Source of the DNA: a virus
Reading direction: 5' to 3' (one strand)
DNA: 50,817 bases
IMG/VR virus record: IMGVR_UViG_3300009609_000028
Coordinates: 1 to 50,817 of that record
Numbering within the stretch: the stretch's first letter is position 1; every line of letters begins with the position of its first letter. Below, one piece after another: positions 30,901 through 38,622 of this stretch. A program made the position numbers and the translations under genes. Below the pieces are notes generated by a model. That model saw only the letters and a list, made by a program, of their open reading frames with translations, made no database searches and was not told the origin of the DNA.

Positions 30901-33559
30901 CGGTAGTCTTGAAGGTATCCTTGAATGCTTTTAATTGAGTGTTAGCTGCTTGTTCAGCCGCCGCTGCAAAAGGATCCATACCAGCAAGAAGATTTTCAGA
31001 AGCTTTTGCCGCACCTTCAGTTTCTAAGGTGAGATCAGATAATGCTTCTTGGGCAGAACGAATAGAAGTCTTAAGTTTATCAGCCCATTCTTCAGCTGGA
31101 GTCTTACCTCCGGTCTTTGCAGCTTTCTCTATGGGTTCACCAGTGATGCCTCCTCCTTCTGCTGCCGGACCAGCGAAAATTTCTTCGGCTTCTTTCCTAT
31201 GCTGTTCACTCTCATACGAAAGACCCATCATCTTATACGTGGATGGATTGAACTGTTCAAGTCTTCCACCCACCATCTCATAACCCTTCTGGGCTATGGC
31301 TCGCTCAGGCCCAGACAGAGCTCCGAGTTCTCCCTGCACCCCTGCAAGCATCCCCAGTCTACCCGCTGCTCTCTGGTACTCTTTGGGACTTGTCGCTCTT
31401 GCAGCTTCAGCGACGGCTTTCATAAGTTCAGGGTTAGTAATTCTCTCTCCCATAAACATCATGTAGCCTGTCGCTCCGTGTTCTCCAGGCTTGGCAGCGA
31501 TGCGAGTTCCGCCTAGGCGTCCAAAGAGACTTGTAGAAGGTTTATCAACTCCTCCAGTTATTCCTTGGACAGCTTCTCTCCATGTACCTTGAGCAGTAGC
31601 AACCTGAAGACGAATTCTTTCTCGTAAACTTTGATTTCCTCTATCTAGTTGATTAGTATTCTCCATTATTTCTAAAGTAAACTGTTCAACTGCATTCTCC
31701 GCGACTGCACTTGCTCTGCCAGAGGCCCTTAGAGCATCTTCATTTTTATGTAATTCTCTGTTCCAATTCATATAAGCGGCGACTACCGCGACAATAACTG
31801 CTGCAATTATAAGAAATATGTTGGCTTTCATTACAGCATTCAGAGCCATCCAAGCTCTAGTCGTAACAGTAGTCGCGGCAGTGACACTCCCCATGCCCGC
31901 CGCCATCATGAGAGCTGTTCCTCTGAGACCAGCCATCGCATAAGCCGTGAGTTTTACAGTAGTGACTAATCCGAGAAATGCTTTCTGCAAAAGTCCTAGA
32001 GCAGCTACCCATTTGAGAGTAGCAGAAAGAGCAAGGGTTCCCATTGCATAAACAACGAGATTAATATTCTCAGCTACAACTTTCATAGTTTTGCCGAGAA
32101 CCCAAAGAGCATCACTAAGACCTTCAGATTCTAAGAATGCACGCATGGTATCTGCTAAAGCTATAAGAGCTTCATTCATACCACTAGAACCGAGACCAGC
32201 AGCAGCATTCACGAAAGAATTCTTCAGGCGATTAAATGCTGCATCAACAGTCTTAGACATCTTTTCTGCTGAATCTGCAAATTCTACTTCCATAACCGCA
32301 GCGACTTCAATAAGTGCTTTCTTAAGTTTGTCTCCGCTGATAGCTCCTTTCTTAAGAGCTGCATCCAATTCTCCTGGCTTGGTCATATCCAACGCTTTGG
32401 CGAATCTTACGAAAGCACCCGGGAGACGATCACCTAGTTGTTGGCGAAGCTCTTCAGCTTGCAACTTACCCTTGGACATGATCTGGCCAAGAGCACGGAA
32501 AATACCATCAACATCTGATGTGCTGAGTTGAAGGGCACGAGCAGCAGTGGAGAACCCACGGAAAATATCCTGAGTCTCCTTAAAGGTCATTCCAGTGCCT
32601 TTAATCGCGCCGAGGAAGAAGCCATAAGACTTAGCTGTTTCGCGGAAGTCTAATCCTAACCTTTGACTCTGTTCTTGAAGGAATTGGAATTGAATTCTAG
32701 CCTGAGCGGCAGTACCAGTCGCTGCTTCTAGCTGAGCGCGAATCTTAATGATATCGTTAGAGGCATTGACAATCGCTCGTCCAGCGAGAATACCGCCGAG
32801 AGAATTCCAAAGGGTTTGTGTGCGAAGCAGCGCCATCTGCATGAGATTTTGTTGACGTATCAATGAACTAATATTCTTATGCGCTTCTCCCGTGCGAATG
32901 TTCACTGACATCTTAGAATTGGTAGTCACTCTCAGGCGCTGCATAGATCCATTCGCGGCATTCGCCGCAGCAGTGAGAGCATTCAAAGCATTCGTGGCAG
33001 CACGAAGTCCGGTAGGTGCTTTGAATGCTGCCAATGAATTAAGCATCGCTGTGATATTCTTCGCAGCATAGGCACTCGGTCCCTTAAAAGTTGACAGAGC
33101 ATTAAGCGTACTACCCAATCCTCTAGAAACTGAGATTCCACTAGCTCTTTGTAATGCTTTAAGAAGACTTTCCGTATTCTTACCCGCCAGTGGAGTCGGA
33201 CCCTTGAAACCAGCGATGGCTGTTAGGAGATTTGATAGACTGGCAGTTCCCCCGATCTTTAGTCTACCGACTGCGGCTATACCTTGTAGAAATGCGATAG
33301 TGTTACGAGTAGCAGCCTCACTAGGACCTTTGAAATTCTTAAAAACAGCAGAGAGTTCTCGCAACGAATTGATAGCGGATTGACTTACCGGCTTGGCAGA
33401 AGCCATCTGGGCGAAAGCAGCAGAAGCCTTCTTAGCAGCGGCAGTGACGCCACCTTCCATCTTCTCAGCAGCAGCCTTGATAGCATCAAAAGATTTGACA
33501 ATTCTCTGCGAGCCAGATTCCGCACCAGAGCCATCAATTTCTAGTTTGTAGGTAGCCAT
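27971..33559 (-). CDS. Tail tape measure protein
   Basis: At 1862 residues it sets a tail of about 280 nm. Residues about 70-190 contain FKGP-headed helical repeats with spacing near 41 residues, plus a half repeat. Residues about 270-450 are the classical tape measure N-terminal domain (RLGLDFRETAKSYGFFLGAI, LQLSTSDVDGIFRALGQIMS, KGKLQAEELRQQLGDRLPGA). Hydrophobic segments occur around 500-610, including IFLIIAAVIVAVVAAYMNW. Long coiled-coil stretches span about 860-1130. A glycine-zipper membrane-like segment lies around 1420-1480 (AVVGGVVGGAAAGYKLGS, GGAIGAGVGAVVGGILGFL). The C-terminus is Gly/Ser-rich. Start ATG 33559 overlaps the chaperone stop as TAATG. It ends TAG immediately followed by TGA. 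No peptidase or lytic domain is obvious. Confidence 0.95.
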   Translation of the reverse strand: MATYKLEIDGSGAESGSQRIVKSFDAIKAAAEKMEGGVTAAAKKASAAFAQMASAKPVSQSAINSLRELSAVFKNFKGPSEAATRNTIAFLQGIAAVGRLKIGGTASLSNLLTAIAGFKGPTPLAGKNTESLLKALQRASGISVSRGLGSTLNALSTFKGPSAYAAKNITAMLNSLAAFKAPTGLRAATNALNALTAAANAANGSMQRLRVTTNSKMSVNIRTGEAHKNISSLIRQQNLMQMALLRTQTLWNSLGGILAGRAIVNASNDIIKIRAQLEAATGTAAQARIQFQFLQEQSQRLGLDFRETAKSYGFFLGAIKGTGMTFKETQDIFRGFSTAARALQLSTSDVDGIFRALGQIMSKGKLQAEELRQQLGDRLPGAFVRFAKALDMTKPGELDAALKKGAISGDKLKKALIEVAAVMEVEFADSAEKMSKTVDAAFNRLKNSFVNAAAGLGSSGMNEALIALADTMRAFLESEGLSDALWVLGKTMKVVAENINLVVYAMGTLALSATLKWVAALGLLQKAFLGLVTTVKLTAYAMAGLRGTALMMAAGMGSVTAATTVTTRAWMALNAVMKANIFLIIAAVIVAVVAAYMNWNRELHKNEDALRASGRASAVAENAVEQFTLEIMENTNQLDRGNQSLRERIRLQVATAQGTWREAVQGITGGVDKPSTSLFGRLGGTRIAAKPGEHGATGYMMFMGERITNPELMKAVAEAARATSPKEYQRAAGRLGMLAGVQGELGALSGPERAIAQKGYEMVGGRLEQFNPSTYKMMGLSYESEQHRKEAEEIFAGPAAEGGGITGEPIEKAAKTGGKTPAEEWADKLKTSIRSAQEALSDLTLETEGAAKASENLLAGMDPFAAAAEQAANTQLKAFKDTFKTTEEEAKGIVALAEDMQKNNQIAAGVDISTAAAAEQAILDVYSARQKQNAEAQKHLEISQTLAGMQQENKIQEQANALLAAGGTQEDYNKLLYVEQQLLGASQAYRDANIDKIEQEYDAKVKLARQTELLNAQRELEVAKTVNTQMAGVYAQGGTPEQVANLKEIVELRAKMASDGATEKEIADRVKVVQGMQEQIRVMKKMEDAYEKLVQLATDMADAIVNGFKEGIESGQGFLKTLKGIFKDLKNIIMDAYVYNPLKQFLRDSLLGVMGGIAPGAAGGTTTSSTGGGSIGSAGGGFNLGSLFNFMSGSDTGSTSTASAQTKVAASEIGKEVGEVMMDINGNLVQGGPGTSYQAIQTLQTITSPSGGFTKAISGLKKLFDPKSAKAAGDAMKKSFQTGKGIGGSISGVVGVAAEAYGMWKMGNAVGKGVAKALGGGFRTQAVVGGVVGGAAAGYKLGSMFGPMGGAIGAGVGAVVGGILGFLKKKPKIPSSYGSIVVGEDGIAVVGEAGKYGKGSKKIGKQMADAAAKMFNDFAENLDATLTAGSYGSFGQRVFSKKKGATAESFYSLLGTSSKGKPLGREGVDWIKGTDTEVQAFALIQQVRKGMITGLSNVMQQVFANTKATTMEQLQEDIGVGKAYEEFIKGSFHMADLAKQAKDLNDAWKKLSRQAAELGLNTEALAAARDRMMAQMKKDFNYQISQGILGYENPALAAFNDLEREYRETVENAMAVGGDLVAVEKYYGLRRTELVKQMAEEANNGIKKIAKDLLTSLTASSASPLSAQSIFGNAQQMFRGLVSQISSGDYTNVDQLNTYATNYLDAARSIGASSVEYFDIFQEVTDFLKEVSSATGGAGGGTGLTDLPALPDIDTIVAEINARNAEMVAATEQVGEAVVESGTQVVDTLNYGFGGILGALLGQITGTNGYPAGYIPPTGTGVASTGGTGGSYGTSATTGGGGSYGGGSGGGGGIYGSDVNLV

Positions 33560-33954
33560 TATCTACGACTCCCCATGTGAGGAGGAACACCGCCACGGCT
33601 AGGCGTACCCTTAGAAGGATTACGAGCACGGAAATCTGCTAGGAATACACGATCCATTGCCTGTACATGATGAAGGAAATCATCACGCTCATCAGGATCA
33701 TCCATTCTGGTAAGCTCACAGTATGCGAGAATCTCGCCCATCTGAATAGGCTGAGGACTTGACATCCCATATTGACGAGACGAAGTGAGAAGCATGAAGC
33801 CCTCCCAAATCCAAAGCAAGTCCGGAAAGAGTTCCGGTTGATCATTTAGAATTGGGAAATCGGCAGGATCCTCACCTCGAGCCAGTATGTCTTCCCGCAT
33901 TTTCTCCAAGTCGTGAGGCTTGGGCTTTAGCTGCCACTTGAGGCAGGTTTCAAG
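33559..33954 (-). CDS. Tail assembly chaperone, frameshift extension (T part of GT)
   Basis: This frame (131 residues, from LETCLKWQLKPKPHDLEKMR to the TAA at 33559) has no good start of its own: the only early candidate is a TTG inside it at 33909. It is joined to the upstream 135 residues by -1 slippage at 33954-33960, giving a 266-residue GT protein. In lambda-like phages G and GT coat the tape measure during tail assembly, and only a few percent of ribosomes make GT. This part is helical with an acidic and aromatic middle (FPILNDQPELFPDLLWIWEG) and a basic Gly/Arg tail. It is the gene immediately before the tape measure, as expected. Confidence 0.88.
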   Translation of the reverse strand, partial: LETCLKWQLKPKPHDLEKMREDILARGEDPADFPILNDQPELFPDLLWIWEGFMLLTSSRQYGMSSPQPIQMGEILAYCELTRMDDPDERDDFLHHVQAMDRVFLADFRARNPSKGTPSRGGVPPHMGSRR

Positions 33955-34358
33955 TTTTTTTCCGCTTCCTTCCTCTGTTCTTTCTCGAAGGTAGAGCGTT
34001 CCATTGATGCCGTAAGAATGTCGTCCCGGAAGTCTGGAAACTGAGTCATCATCCTGAGGACATTGTCCTCATTATAGGGAAGCATGACATCAGGTTTATC
34101 TGGATCAGGTACACCTTCCCAGTTGACGACGATCGCCTTAGCGATCTGCTTGTTCAGCAATTCTTCCTGGAGAGAATCTGGCATGTCGCGATTGCGGAAC
34201 TGAGAAGAATAAGGCTTCTCCAATTTACGACGCACATCACGAGAGAATCTGGAACTCAGCCTGCGAACTTGGACTTTAACGCCATCACCATAATCAACCC
34301 ACACGCCATCTTCTTCGGCGTTTCGGTCGGTATTGTAACGGTCAAGAAAACCAGCCAT
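33927..34358 (-). CDS. Tail assembly chaperone G
   Basis: This 143-residue protein (ATG 34358, MAGFLDRYNTDRNAEEDGVW) is the zero-frame product. It contains a short beta part (VWVDYGDGVKVQVRRLSSRF), then helices (VRRKLEKPYSSQFRNRDMPD, EELLNKQIAKAIVVNWEGVP) and ends LKPASSGS just after the slippery site. The pattern of position (between tail tube and tape measure), size and overlapping -1 frame is that of siphophage G proteins. It binds the tape measure before tube polymerisation and is absent from the mature tail in known cases. Confidence 0.88.
   Translation of the reverse strand: MAGFLDRYNTDRNAEEDGVWVDYGDGVKVQVRRLSSRFSRDVRRKLEKPYSSQFRNRDMPDSLQEELLNKQIAKAIVVNWEGVPDPDKPDVMLPYNEDNVLRMMTQFPDFRDDILTASMERSTFEKEQRKEAEKNLKPASSGS
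33954..33960 (-). promoter_or_regulatory. Programmed -1 ribosomal frameshift site (A AAA AAC)
   Basis: On the minus strand the zero frame reads GAA AAA AAC TTG; the heptamer A AAA AAC fits X XXY YYZ. Slippage by -1 after the AAC codon (residue 135) leads directly into the open frame ending at 33559. Eight further codons remain in the zero frame before its TAA. Confidence 0.88.
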
Positions 34359-34442
34359 TGTCTTGCTCCTTCTAGATCAGTCTATGGGCTGGCCCCCATA
34401 GCGATGAGGACCAGCCGTACTTCTTAGTCTTATCCGCCGATC
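34359..34442 (-). promoter_or_regulatory. Leader of the chaperone gene with two competing hairpins
   Basis: Two stems share bases on the minus strand. Hairpin 1 is GGCTGG (34411-34416) with CCAGCC (34387-34392). Hairpin 2 is CTATGGG (34395-34401) with CCCATAG (34382-34388). They cannot form together, since bases 34387-34388 are used in both and hairpin 2 lies across the 3' arm and loop of hairpin 1. There is no U-run and no convincing promoter. The structures may tune translation or mRNA stability between the abundant tube protein and the chaperone. Confidence 0.5.
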
Positions 34443-35945
34443 TTACTGCAAATAGTCAAATCGGCAAAGCATAATCGTATAGTCACGATTGGCCGCGAGA
34501 TCCCGCAACGCCTGGAAACCTAGAGCAGTCGTGAGATCGGTATCAATGCCAGGAACCTCCGGGAAACCTGAACTATATTTCAGACGTGGCATATCCCAGA
34601 TCTCGCCCATCAGATTAGCTGCATCACGGAAAGCAATAGTCGTTCCCGATGCCTGAGCAGCGCGCAGCTTATTGAGCAAGACCTCATCACCGAAATAAGT
34701 AGTGAGAGTACCCGTAATGTTCACACGGCCCATACCCAGACCGATTGCCCCCGGCGATCCGATTGCGTTACGAGCACGAAGACCATTGTCAAACGTGAAT
34801 GTGAACCCGCTTACATAATTCGGGGCGCCGAGGACAACACCAGCCTCCATAATCATTGGGACGGAATTGGAGGCATCAAGCACGGTTTTGTTCGAGATCG
34901 GCAAAGTCGCAGCGCCAACATCACGAGTGGCCGATGGGGGAGTAGCATCTGCACCCATCCAAGACTGAGTACCCGTGACAACGCCACGAGTTTCAGCAGT
35001 CAGCGTGAGAGCTGAGGGTTGGTGACCTGAGAAGTATGAGTAACGAACGCCAGCAGCAAGCGTGTACTCTTTCTCAACACGATAAGTGTACTGAGTGATA
35101 CCGTTACGAATAGTATCACCGAAATACACTCGGATCGTTTTGCCAGCTCCAGTATCAGCAGCGAAGATACCCTGTGTCGCATCGAAACTGAGACGGGTGG
35201 CAGTGATTGCGCTGATGCGAGCGTATCCATTGTTTGCCACCGTTGCGAAAGAGTAGGCACCGCCCTCATTGGAGATCTTGACCCACTGGCCGACGATCAA
35301 CCCAAGAGTCGTCCAATTGAGCGCAGTCGTGACGAGAGCTGGCCCACCGGAAATAACTGCGGTGATATCAGCCGCAGCTCCTTCCACGCCGACTACCTTC
35401 ACGCGGGCATTCGTACCCGGAGCAGCGTCAGTCGGACCACCAGCGATTGTGATTGACGTAGCAGCAGAACCGGAGACCTTGTACAATCCATTCAGGTTCG
35501 CAAACCCAGAGAGACTCACAAGCATATTGGCGAGGAACGAAGTACCGGTCGCGTTAATCTGGCTACCAGAAAGAACTGAAGTGGCCGCTAGCGTGACAGT
35601 CGTCGGGGTGCAAGCCGTGATGCGAGTAGCTGACGCACCATACTCCCACGCCGGACCATTCTTCACTTCTGGCGTACGAAGCCAAGGATTGCAGAACATT
35701 CCCTCCATAAAGGAGTCCATGTTCTCAATGGAAAGTTCAAAGGCCATGTCGCCAGCGGCATCACGTCCTGTGTTGATGAGATCAGTAACCTGACGAGTTG
35801 ACTCAATTTCCTGAGTCACCTCGTTAGTGGGCGTGAAAGCCAGCCCATCCGAGGTCCGACGAATCTCTTGATACAGAGGATTGGTCGGGGCTACGCCGAA
35901 GGAGGGTTCCTTGGCGACGCGAAGTGCGGTGCGATTAGAGTCCAT
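34443..35945 (-). CDS. Major tail (tube) protein
   Basis: This 500-residue protein starts at ATG 35945 with MDSNRTALRVAKEPSFGVAP. Features of siphophage tube proteins are the N-terminal EPSFGVAPTNPLYQEIRRTS block, the TQEIESTRQVTDLINTGRDA segment (residues about 44-63), MAFELSIENMDSFMEG (about 67-82) and a late GFTFTFDNGLRARNAIGSPG region with GRVNITGTLTTYFGDE (about 398-430). Between residues about 105 and 275 lie two Ala/Gly/Thr-rich beta modules (ITACTPTTVTLAATSVLSGS... and AVISGGPALVTTALNWTTLG...) that look inserted into the tube fold and may decorate the tail surface. The size is larger than minimal tube proteins of 200-250 residues for that reason. Followed by the G/GT pair, which supports the call. 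Confidence 0.88.
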   Translation of the reverse strand: MDSNRTALRVAKEPSFGVAPTNPLYQEIRRTSDGLAFTPTNEVTQEIESTRQVTDLINTGRDAAGDMAFELSIENMDSFMEGMFCNPWLRTPEVKNGPAWEYGASATRITACTPTTVTLAATSVLSGSQINATGTSFLANMLVSLSGFANLNGLYKVSGSAATSITIAGGPTDAAPGTNARVKVVGVEGAAADITAVISGGPALVTTALNWTTLGLIVGQWVKISNEGGAYSFATVANNGYARISAITATRLSFDATQGIFAADTGAGKTIRVYFGDTIRNGITQYTYRVEKEYTLAAGVRYSYFSGHQPSALTLTAETRGVVTGTQSWMGADATPPSATRDVGAATLPISNKTVLDASNSVPMIMEAGVVLGAPNYVSGFTFTFDNGLRARNAIGSPGAIGLGMGRVNITGTLTTYFGDEVLLNKLRAAQASGTTIAFRDAANLMGEIWDMPRLKYSSGFPEVPGIDTDLTTALGFQALRDLAANRDYTIMLCRFDYLQ

Positions 35946-36002
35946 CAGAAAAGCCTCCTGACCTAGCTATGCCATACCTCACTATGGGGAGAGATACAAG
36001 CA

Positions 36003-36446
36003 TTATTTTTCAACATGCTGATCTCTATAGTAAGGTGCCTCGAAAATAAGTCGGTCCCAATTATCTTCAAGATTTGCCGCCCTCTGTTCATTCAGGGCCA
36101 AAGTACGAGCTGTAGGTGTCCCAAATACAAGAAGCTGCCCATTGCTCATGAGCAGATCCAGCGAATCATATATAGGCTCAAGCTTGTCCGCAATATCTCT
36201 GGACGGCTTTGTTCCTAAGTCTTGAGGAACATAAATATCTATCTGCATCGTGCCGAAATAACGCTTGAAATAATCCACTCCTAAACTCTTGCGAACAGTC
36301 CCACGATCCACTATATTGAAGACGGCGAACTGTGCTTTCTTTGGAGTTTCAAAAGGTTTATTCGGCCAAGCGATAACTCCATCCGCAGGATCCCACGCGG
36401 ATAAGAAATGATCAGATATCGTTTGTCTTTCTAGCTCACGAGACAC
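36003..36446 (-). CDS. Tail terminator protein (gpU-like, probable)
   Basis: This 147-residue protein starts at GTG 36446, inside the end of the previous gene. The sequence has the alpha/beta layout of tail terminators: an N-terminal helix (RQTISDHFLSAWDPADGVIA), strands (FAVFNIVDRGTVRKSLGVDY and YFGTMQIDIYVPQDLGTKPS), a helix (RDIADKLEPIYDSLDLLMSN) and final strands ending NWDRLIFEAPYYRD. Position immediately before the tube protein gene and after the neck genes matches this role. It would cap the finished tail and bind the head connector. Confidence 0.75.
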   Translation of the reverse strand: MSRELERQTISDHFLSAWDPADGVIAWPNKPFETPKKAQFAVFNIVDRGTVRKSLGVDYFKRYFGTMQIDIYVPQDLGTKPSRDIADKLEPIYDSLDLLMSNGQLLVFGTPTARTLALNEQRAANLEDNWDRLIFEAPYYRDQHVEK

Positions 36447-36957
36447 GTTTCAAGAATCCCATCAAATCGTATTCAAAGAGAGTCTCACCTCGACGAGTCA
36501 TGCCACCCGGAGGAGTGCGGGACTTTCTTCCTTGAGTAGAATAAGAACCGAACTCCACCTCACTGAAGTGTGCGAGATTATTTACCAAGTAGATATCTTG
36601 GAACGGGTTGATTCGTATTGCAGCAATGAGCGAAGCAAACTCCGCTTCCACGACCGCCGCATTCGCTGGACGGCGAGGCTCTGAACCGATTGCCATAGCA
36701 CTTGTTGTTCCCGGCCTCGGCGGATCACGTACTGCTGCTCTGGATGACTCAACTGGCGCTCCTAAACTCCACTGGAAATTGACGAGGGTGCGGCCTGTAT
36801 AGACAGGAGTAAGCAAAATTGATTTTTGCATATCCGTCAGACCCATGACCAACAGGCGCGTATAATCCTGTTTGAATTTATTCACCTCACGCGTCGCTTG
36901 TTGCGTGAAGTTCTTTGGTCGCGTGTACTTGACGCGCATCATTGCTTGAGCCGTCAT
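36436..36957 (-). CDS. Neck / minor tail protein (HK97 gp10-like, probable)
   Basis: This 173-residue protein starts at ATG 36957 overlapping the preceding stop (ATGA). The N-terminal helix (VNKFKQDYTRLLVMGLTDMQKS) followed by TPVYTGRTLVNFQWSLGAPV, and a late NLAHFSEVEFGSYSTQGRKS with the tail FEYDLMGFLKRV, is the pattern of HK97 gp10-type proteins, which join the head connector to the tail. Position between the head closure and the tail terminator agrees. The central Pro/Arg-rich loop (RDPPRPGTTSAMAIGSEPRR) is probably flexible. Confidence 0.72.
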   Translation of the reverse strand: MTAQAMMRVKYTRPKNFTQQATREVNKFKQDYTRLLVMGLTDMQKSILLTPVYTGRTLVNFQWSLGAPVESSRAAVRDPPRPGTTSAMAIGSEPRRPANAAVVEAEFASLIAAIRINPFQDIYLVNNLAHFSEVEFGSYSTQGRKSRTPPGGMTRRGETLFEYDLMGFLKRVS

Positions 36958-37331
36958 GCTTTCCTCGCGAACAAGATATGAATGGGTCGTCCAGGAACGT
37001 ACTTATCTACTAATACATTCCAATCAACACCATCCAAAGTGATGACGTCATTTTCTCCCGGTTCTACACCTGGGAGATCTACTGAAGGGACAATGAACTT
37101 GGCGTCGTTAATGGCAACGGGAGAAGCTTCCCGCTCTTCAAGCGAAGCTGCGGTTTGTATATATCGTACGCCACTAATGACCGCTCCAGGGTCTGAAGTA
37201 GTGTCGGTGATAGGATCGTAAACAGCATTGCCAGTTAGCTTTCTATACGTGCCGATCCTTACCCATTCATGGCATACAGCGAATGCCGTTTCAACACCAT
37301 CAAAGGTTGCTTGGAGAAGACTGTCGCTCAA
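36954..37331 (-). CDS. Head closure / head-tail joining protein (probable)
   Basis: This 125-residue protein starts at TTG 37331, overlapping the preceding stop as TTGA. It is beta-rich: YRKLTGNAVYDPITDTTSDP, VISGVRYIQTAASLEEREAS, DAKFIVPSVDLPGVEPGEND, VITLDGVDWNVLVDKYVPGR. This layout (small beta barrel, acidic loops) fits stopper proteins of siphophage necks. It lies between the adaptor at 37328 and the gp10-like gene, in canonical order. The family identity is inferred from order and fold pattern. Confidence 0.68.
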   Translation of the reverse strand: MSDSLLQATFDGVETAFAVCHEWVRIGTYRKLTGNAVYDPITDTTSDPGAVISGVRYIQTAASLEEREASPVAINDAKFIVPSVDLPGVEPGENDVITLDGVDWNVLVDKYVPGRPIHILFARKA

Positions 37332-37858
37332 CCGACTATGACCTTCCTTACATTTGCCCCGTATGCAAACTCTCCGATGCCCATCAATGGCAGTAGTGCG
37401 CGGGGTGGTAGGGCGGTGAAGCTCCCCGACCCTTCATTATTGCCATCGTTATTAAATTCCAACTCGATGACATCTATCTTGAGGCGATCGAGTCCAGCAG
37501 TGCTAGATGGGGCATAGGGATCACCCTTGGAGCTGAAGACAGCCATCTCAAAAGTAGCGATCTTCACTTGTTTCGGTACGACATTAGAAGGTATTACTCG
37601 ACCTTCTTGATCAGTGACTCCAGTACGAGGCCAGCCAAGAGCTTGTGTAGCAGAGACAATATCCCCCTCCCATGTAATCAATACATCAAGCTGGAAGGTT
37701 GAAGACATGAGAAATCGTTCTCGGTCGGGTATGCCGAGATTATCCCAGTTGTCAGAATAATAAGGGTGAGTAGAGAAGTAGTCATTTGCTTCTTCCAGAG
37801 AGGCATAAGAGTTCGAATTGGGAAGTCCAGCCCCAGTTTCTACTGTGAATTCGAACAT
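37328..37858 (-). CDS. Head-tail connector (adaptor; 'DnaT-like' phage family)
   Basis: This 176-residue protein starts at ATG 37858 behind GAGGAG. It shows the common phage adaptor layout: a beta start (FEFTVETGAGLPNSNSYASL), EEANDYFSTHPYYSDNW, then helices FLMSSTFQLDVLITWEGDIV, the ATQALGWPRTGVTDQEG segment (about residues 80-96), IPSNVVPKQVKIATFEMAVF, and a Gly/Ser C-terminus. Databases often label such proteins DnaT-like ssDNA-binding, but neck position argues for the portal adaptor. It is preceded by a good promoter at 37877-37905, so the neck and tail genes may start a transcript here. Confidence 0.78.
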   Translation of the reverse strand: MFEFTVETGAGLPNSNSYASLEEANDYFSTHPYYSDNWDNLGIPDRERFLMSSTFQLDVLITWEGDIVSATQALGWPRTGVTDQEGRVIPSNVVPKQVKIATFEMAVFSSKGDPYAPSSTAGLDRLKIDVIELEFNNDGNNEGSGSFTALPPRALLPLMGIGEFAYGANVRKVIVG

Positions 37859-37876
37859 CGCACTCTCCTCAAGGCG

Positions 37877-37905
37877 AGTATAGCATGGACAGCTCTACTT
37901 GACCA
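37877..37905 (-). promoter_or_regulatory. Candidate promoter of the neck-tail operon
   Basis: On the minus strand TGGTCA (37900-37905), 17 bases, TATACT (37877-37882), within the 65-base gap before the adaptor gene. The -10 matches the sigma-70 consensus at five of six positions and is preceded by GC. Start of transcription expected near 37870. Confidence 0.6.
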
Positions 37906-37923
37906 GCCATTTTACTAATCTAG

Positions 37924-38622
37924 TCATGATCCATCCAATTCCATAGCACAGGCATAGTGGACCCCAGAACTTGTCCCAGACTGCCACGTCACATTGGTTC
38001 CTGAAAGGACACCAGGATTATAGGCATAGCATTTCTGGCCGAAGACTGGGGTGCTGAAACTGCCACCGCTAGCACCGATTGATCCAGCCGGCCCAGTCTG
38101 GGCACTGGATGCCGACTGACAAGCATCGGTGGTGAATACCATGCTCGTGGCGAGCATAGTCACTCCCATGGAGATGTTGGCAGCGGTGCCTGACGCCAGT
38201 GAGTTGCTGGTGACACCTGTACTACGAACAGCAGCTGCTCCTACCTTAGTCATGTTAGTGACTTTGTAGCAGACCATGCCTCCACCTGTGTGAGTCGCAG
38301 AAGGAACGGTGACAGTGGTGCTGACCGCCGAGGTAATCTTACTATCGCGGACAAAAATTCCGATGGCGTCCGAACCACCAGAGCGAGTCAAAGTTACAGC
38401 TCTGGTATAGGTTCCACCCTGATCATCGGAGATCGTTCCAGCATCCGCTGCTCCGGCCTTGCCGACAATCGCCACTACTAGGTCGCCGACCGCCGGAGTG
38501 AAGGTGACATTTTTAGAGGTCGCGTCGGTATTCCAAGTGCTGTCACCGTAGATCGAGACAACTGGAGCCGGGGGAGGCCCAGGAGGAATGCCTCGATTCC
38601 ACATGGCGGCGATCGCTTTCAT
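37924..38622 (-). CDS. Beta-rich structural or fibre-associated protein, unknown
   Basis: I start at ATG 38622 (MKAIAAMWNRGIPPGPPPAP), which overlaps the fibre stop as TAATG; an ATG at 38655 lies inside the fibre gene. The 232 residues are Gly/Ser/Thr-rich and beta-strand rich (VTFTPAVGDLVVAIVGKAGA, GGTYTRAVTLTRSGGSDAIG, VSTTVTVPSATHTGGGMVCY). Such sequences occur in phage fibre tips and decoration proteins. A Pro-rich linker follows the first 12 residues. It is translationally coupled to the giant fibre, so it may cap or assist it. No family is recognised. Confidence 0.7.
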   Translation of the reverse strand: MKAIAAMWNRGIPPGPPPAPVVSIYGDSTWNTDATSKNVTFTPAVGDLVVAIVGKAGAADAGTISDDQGGTYTRAVTLTRSGGSDAIGIFVRDSKITSAVSTTVTVPSATHTGGGMVCYKVTNMTKVGAAAVRSTGVTSNSLASGTAANISMGVTMLATSMVFTTDACQSASSAQTGPAGSIGASGGSFSTPVFGQKCYAYNPGVLSGTNVTWQSGTSSGVHYACAMELDGS

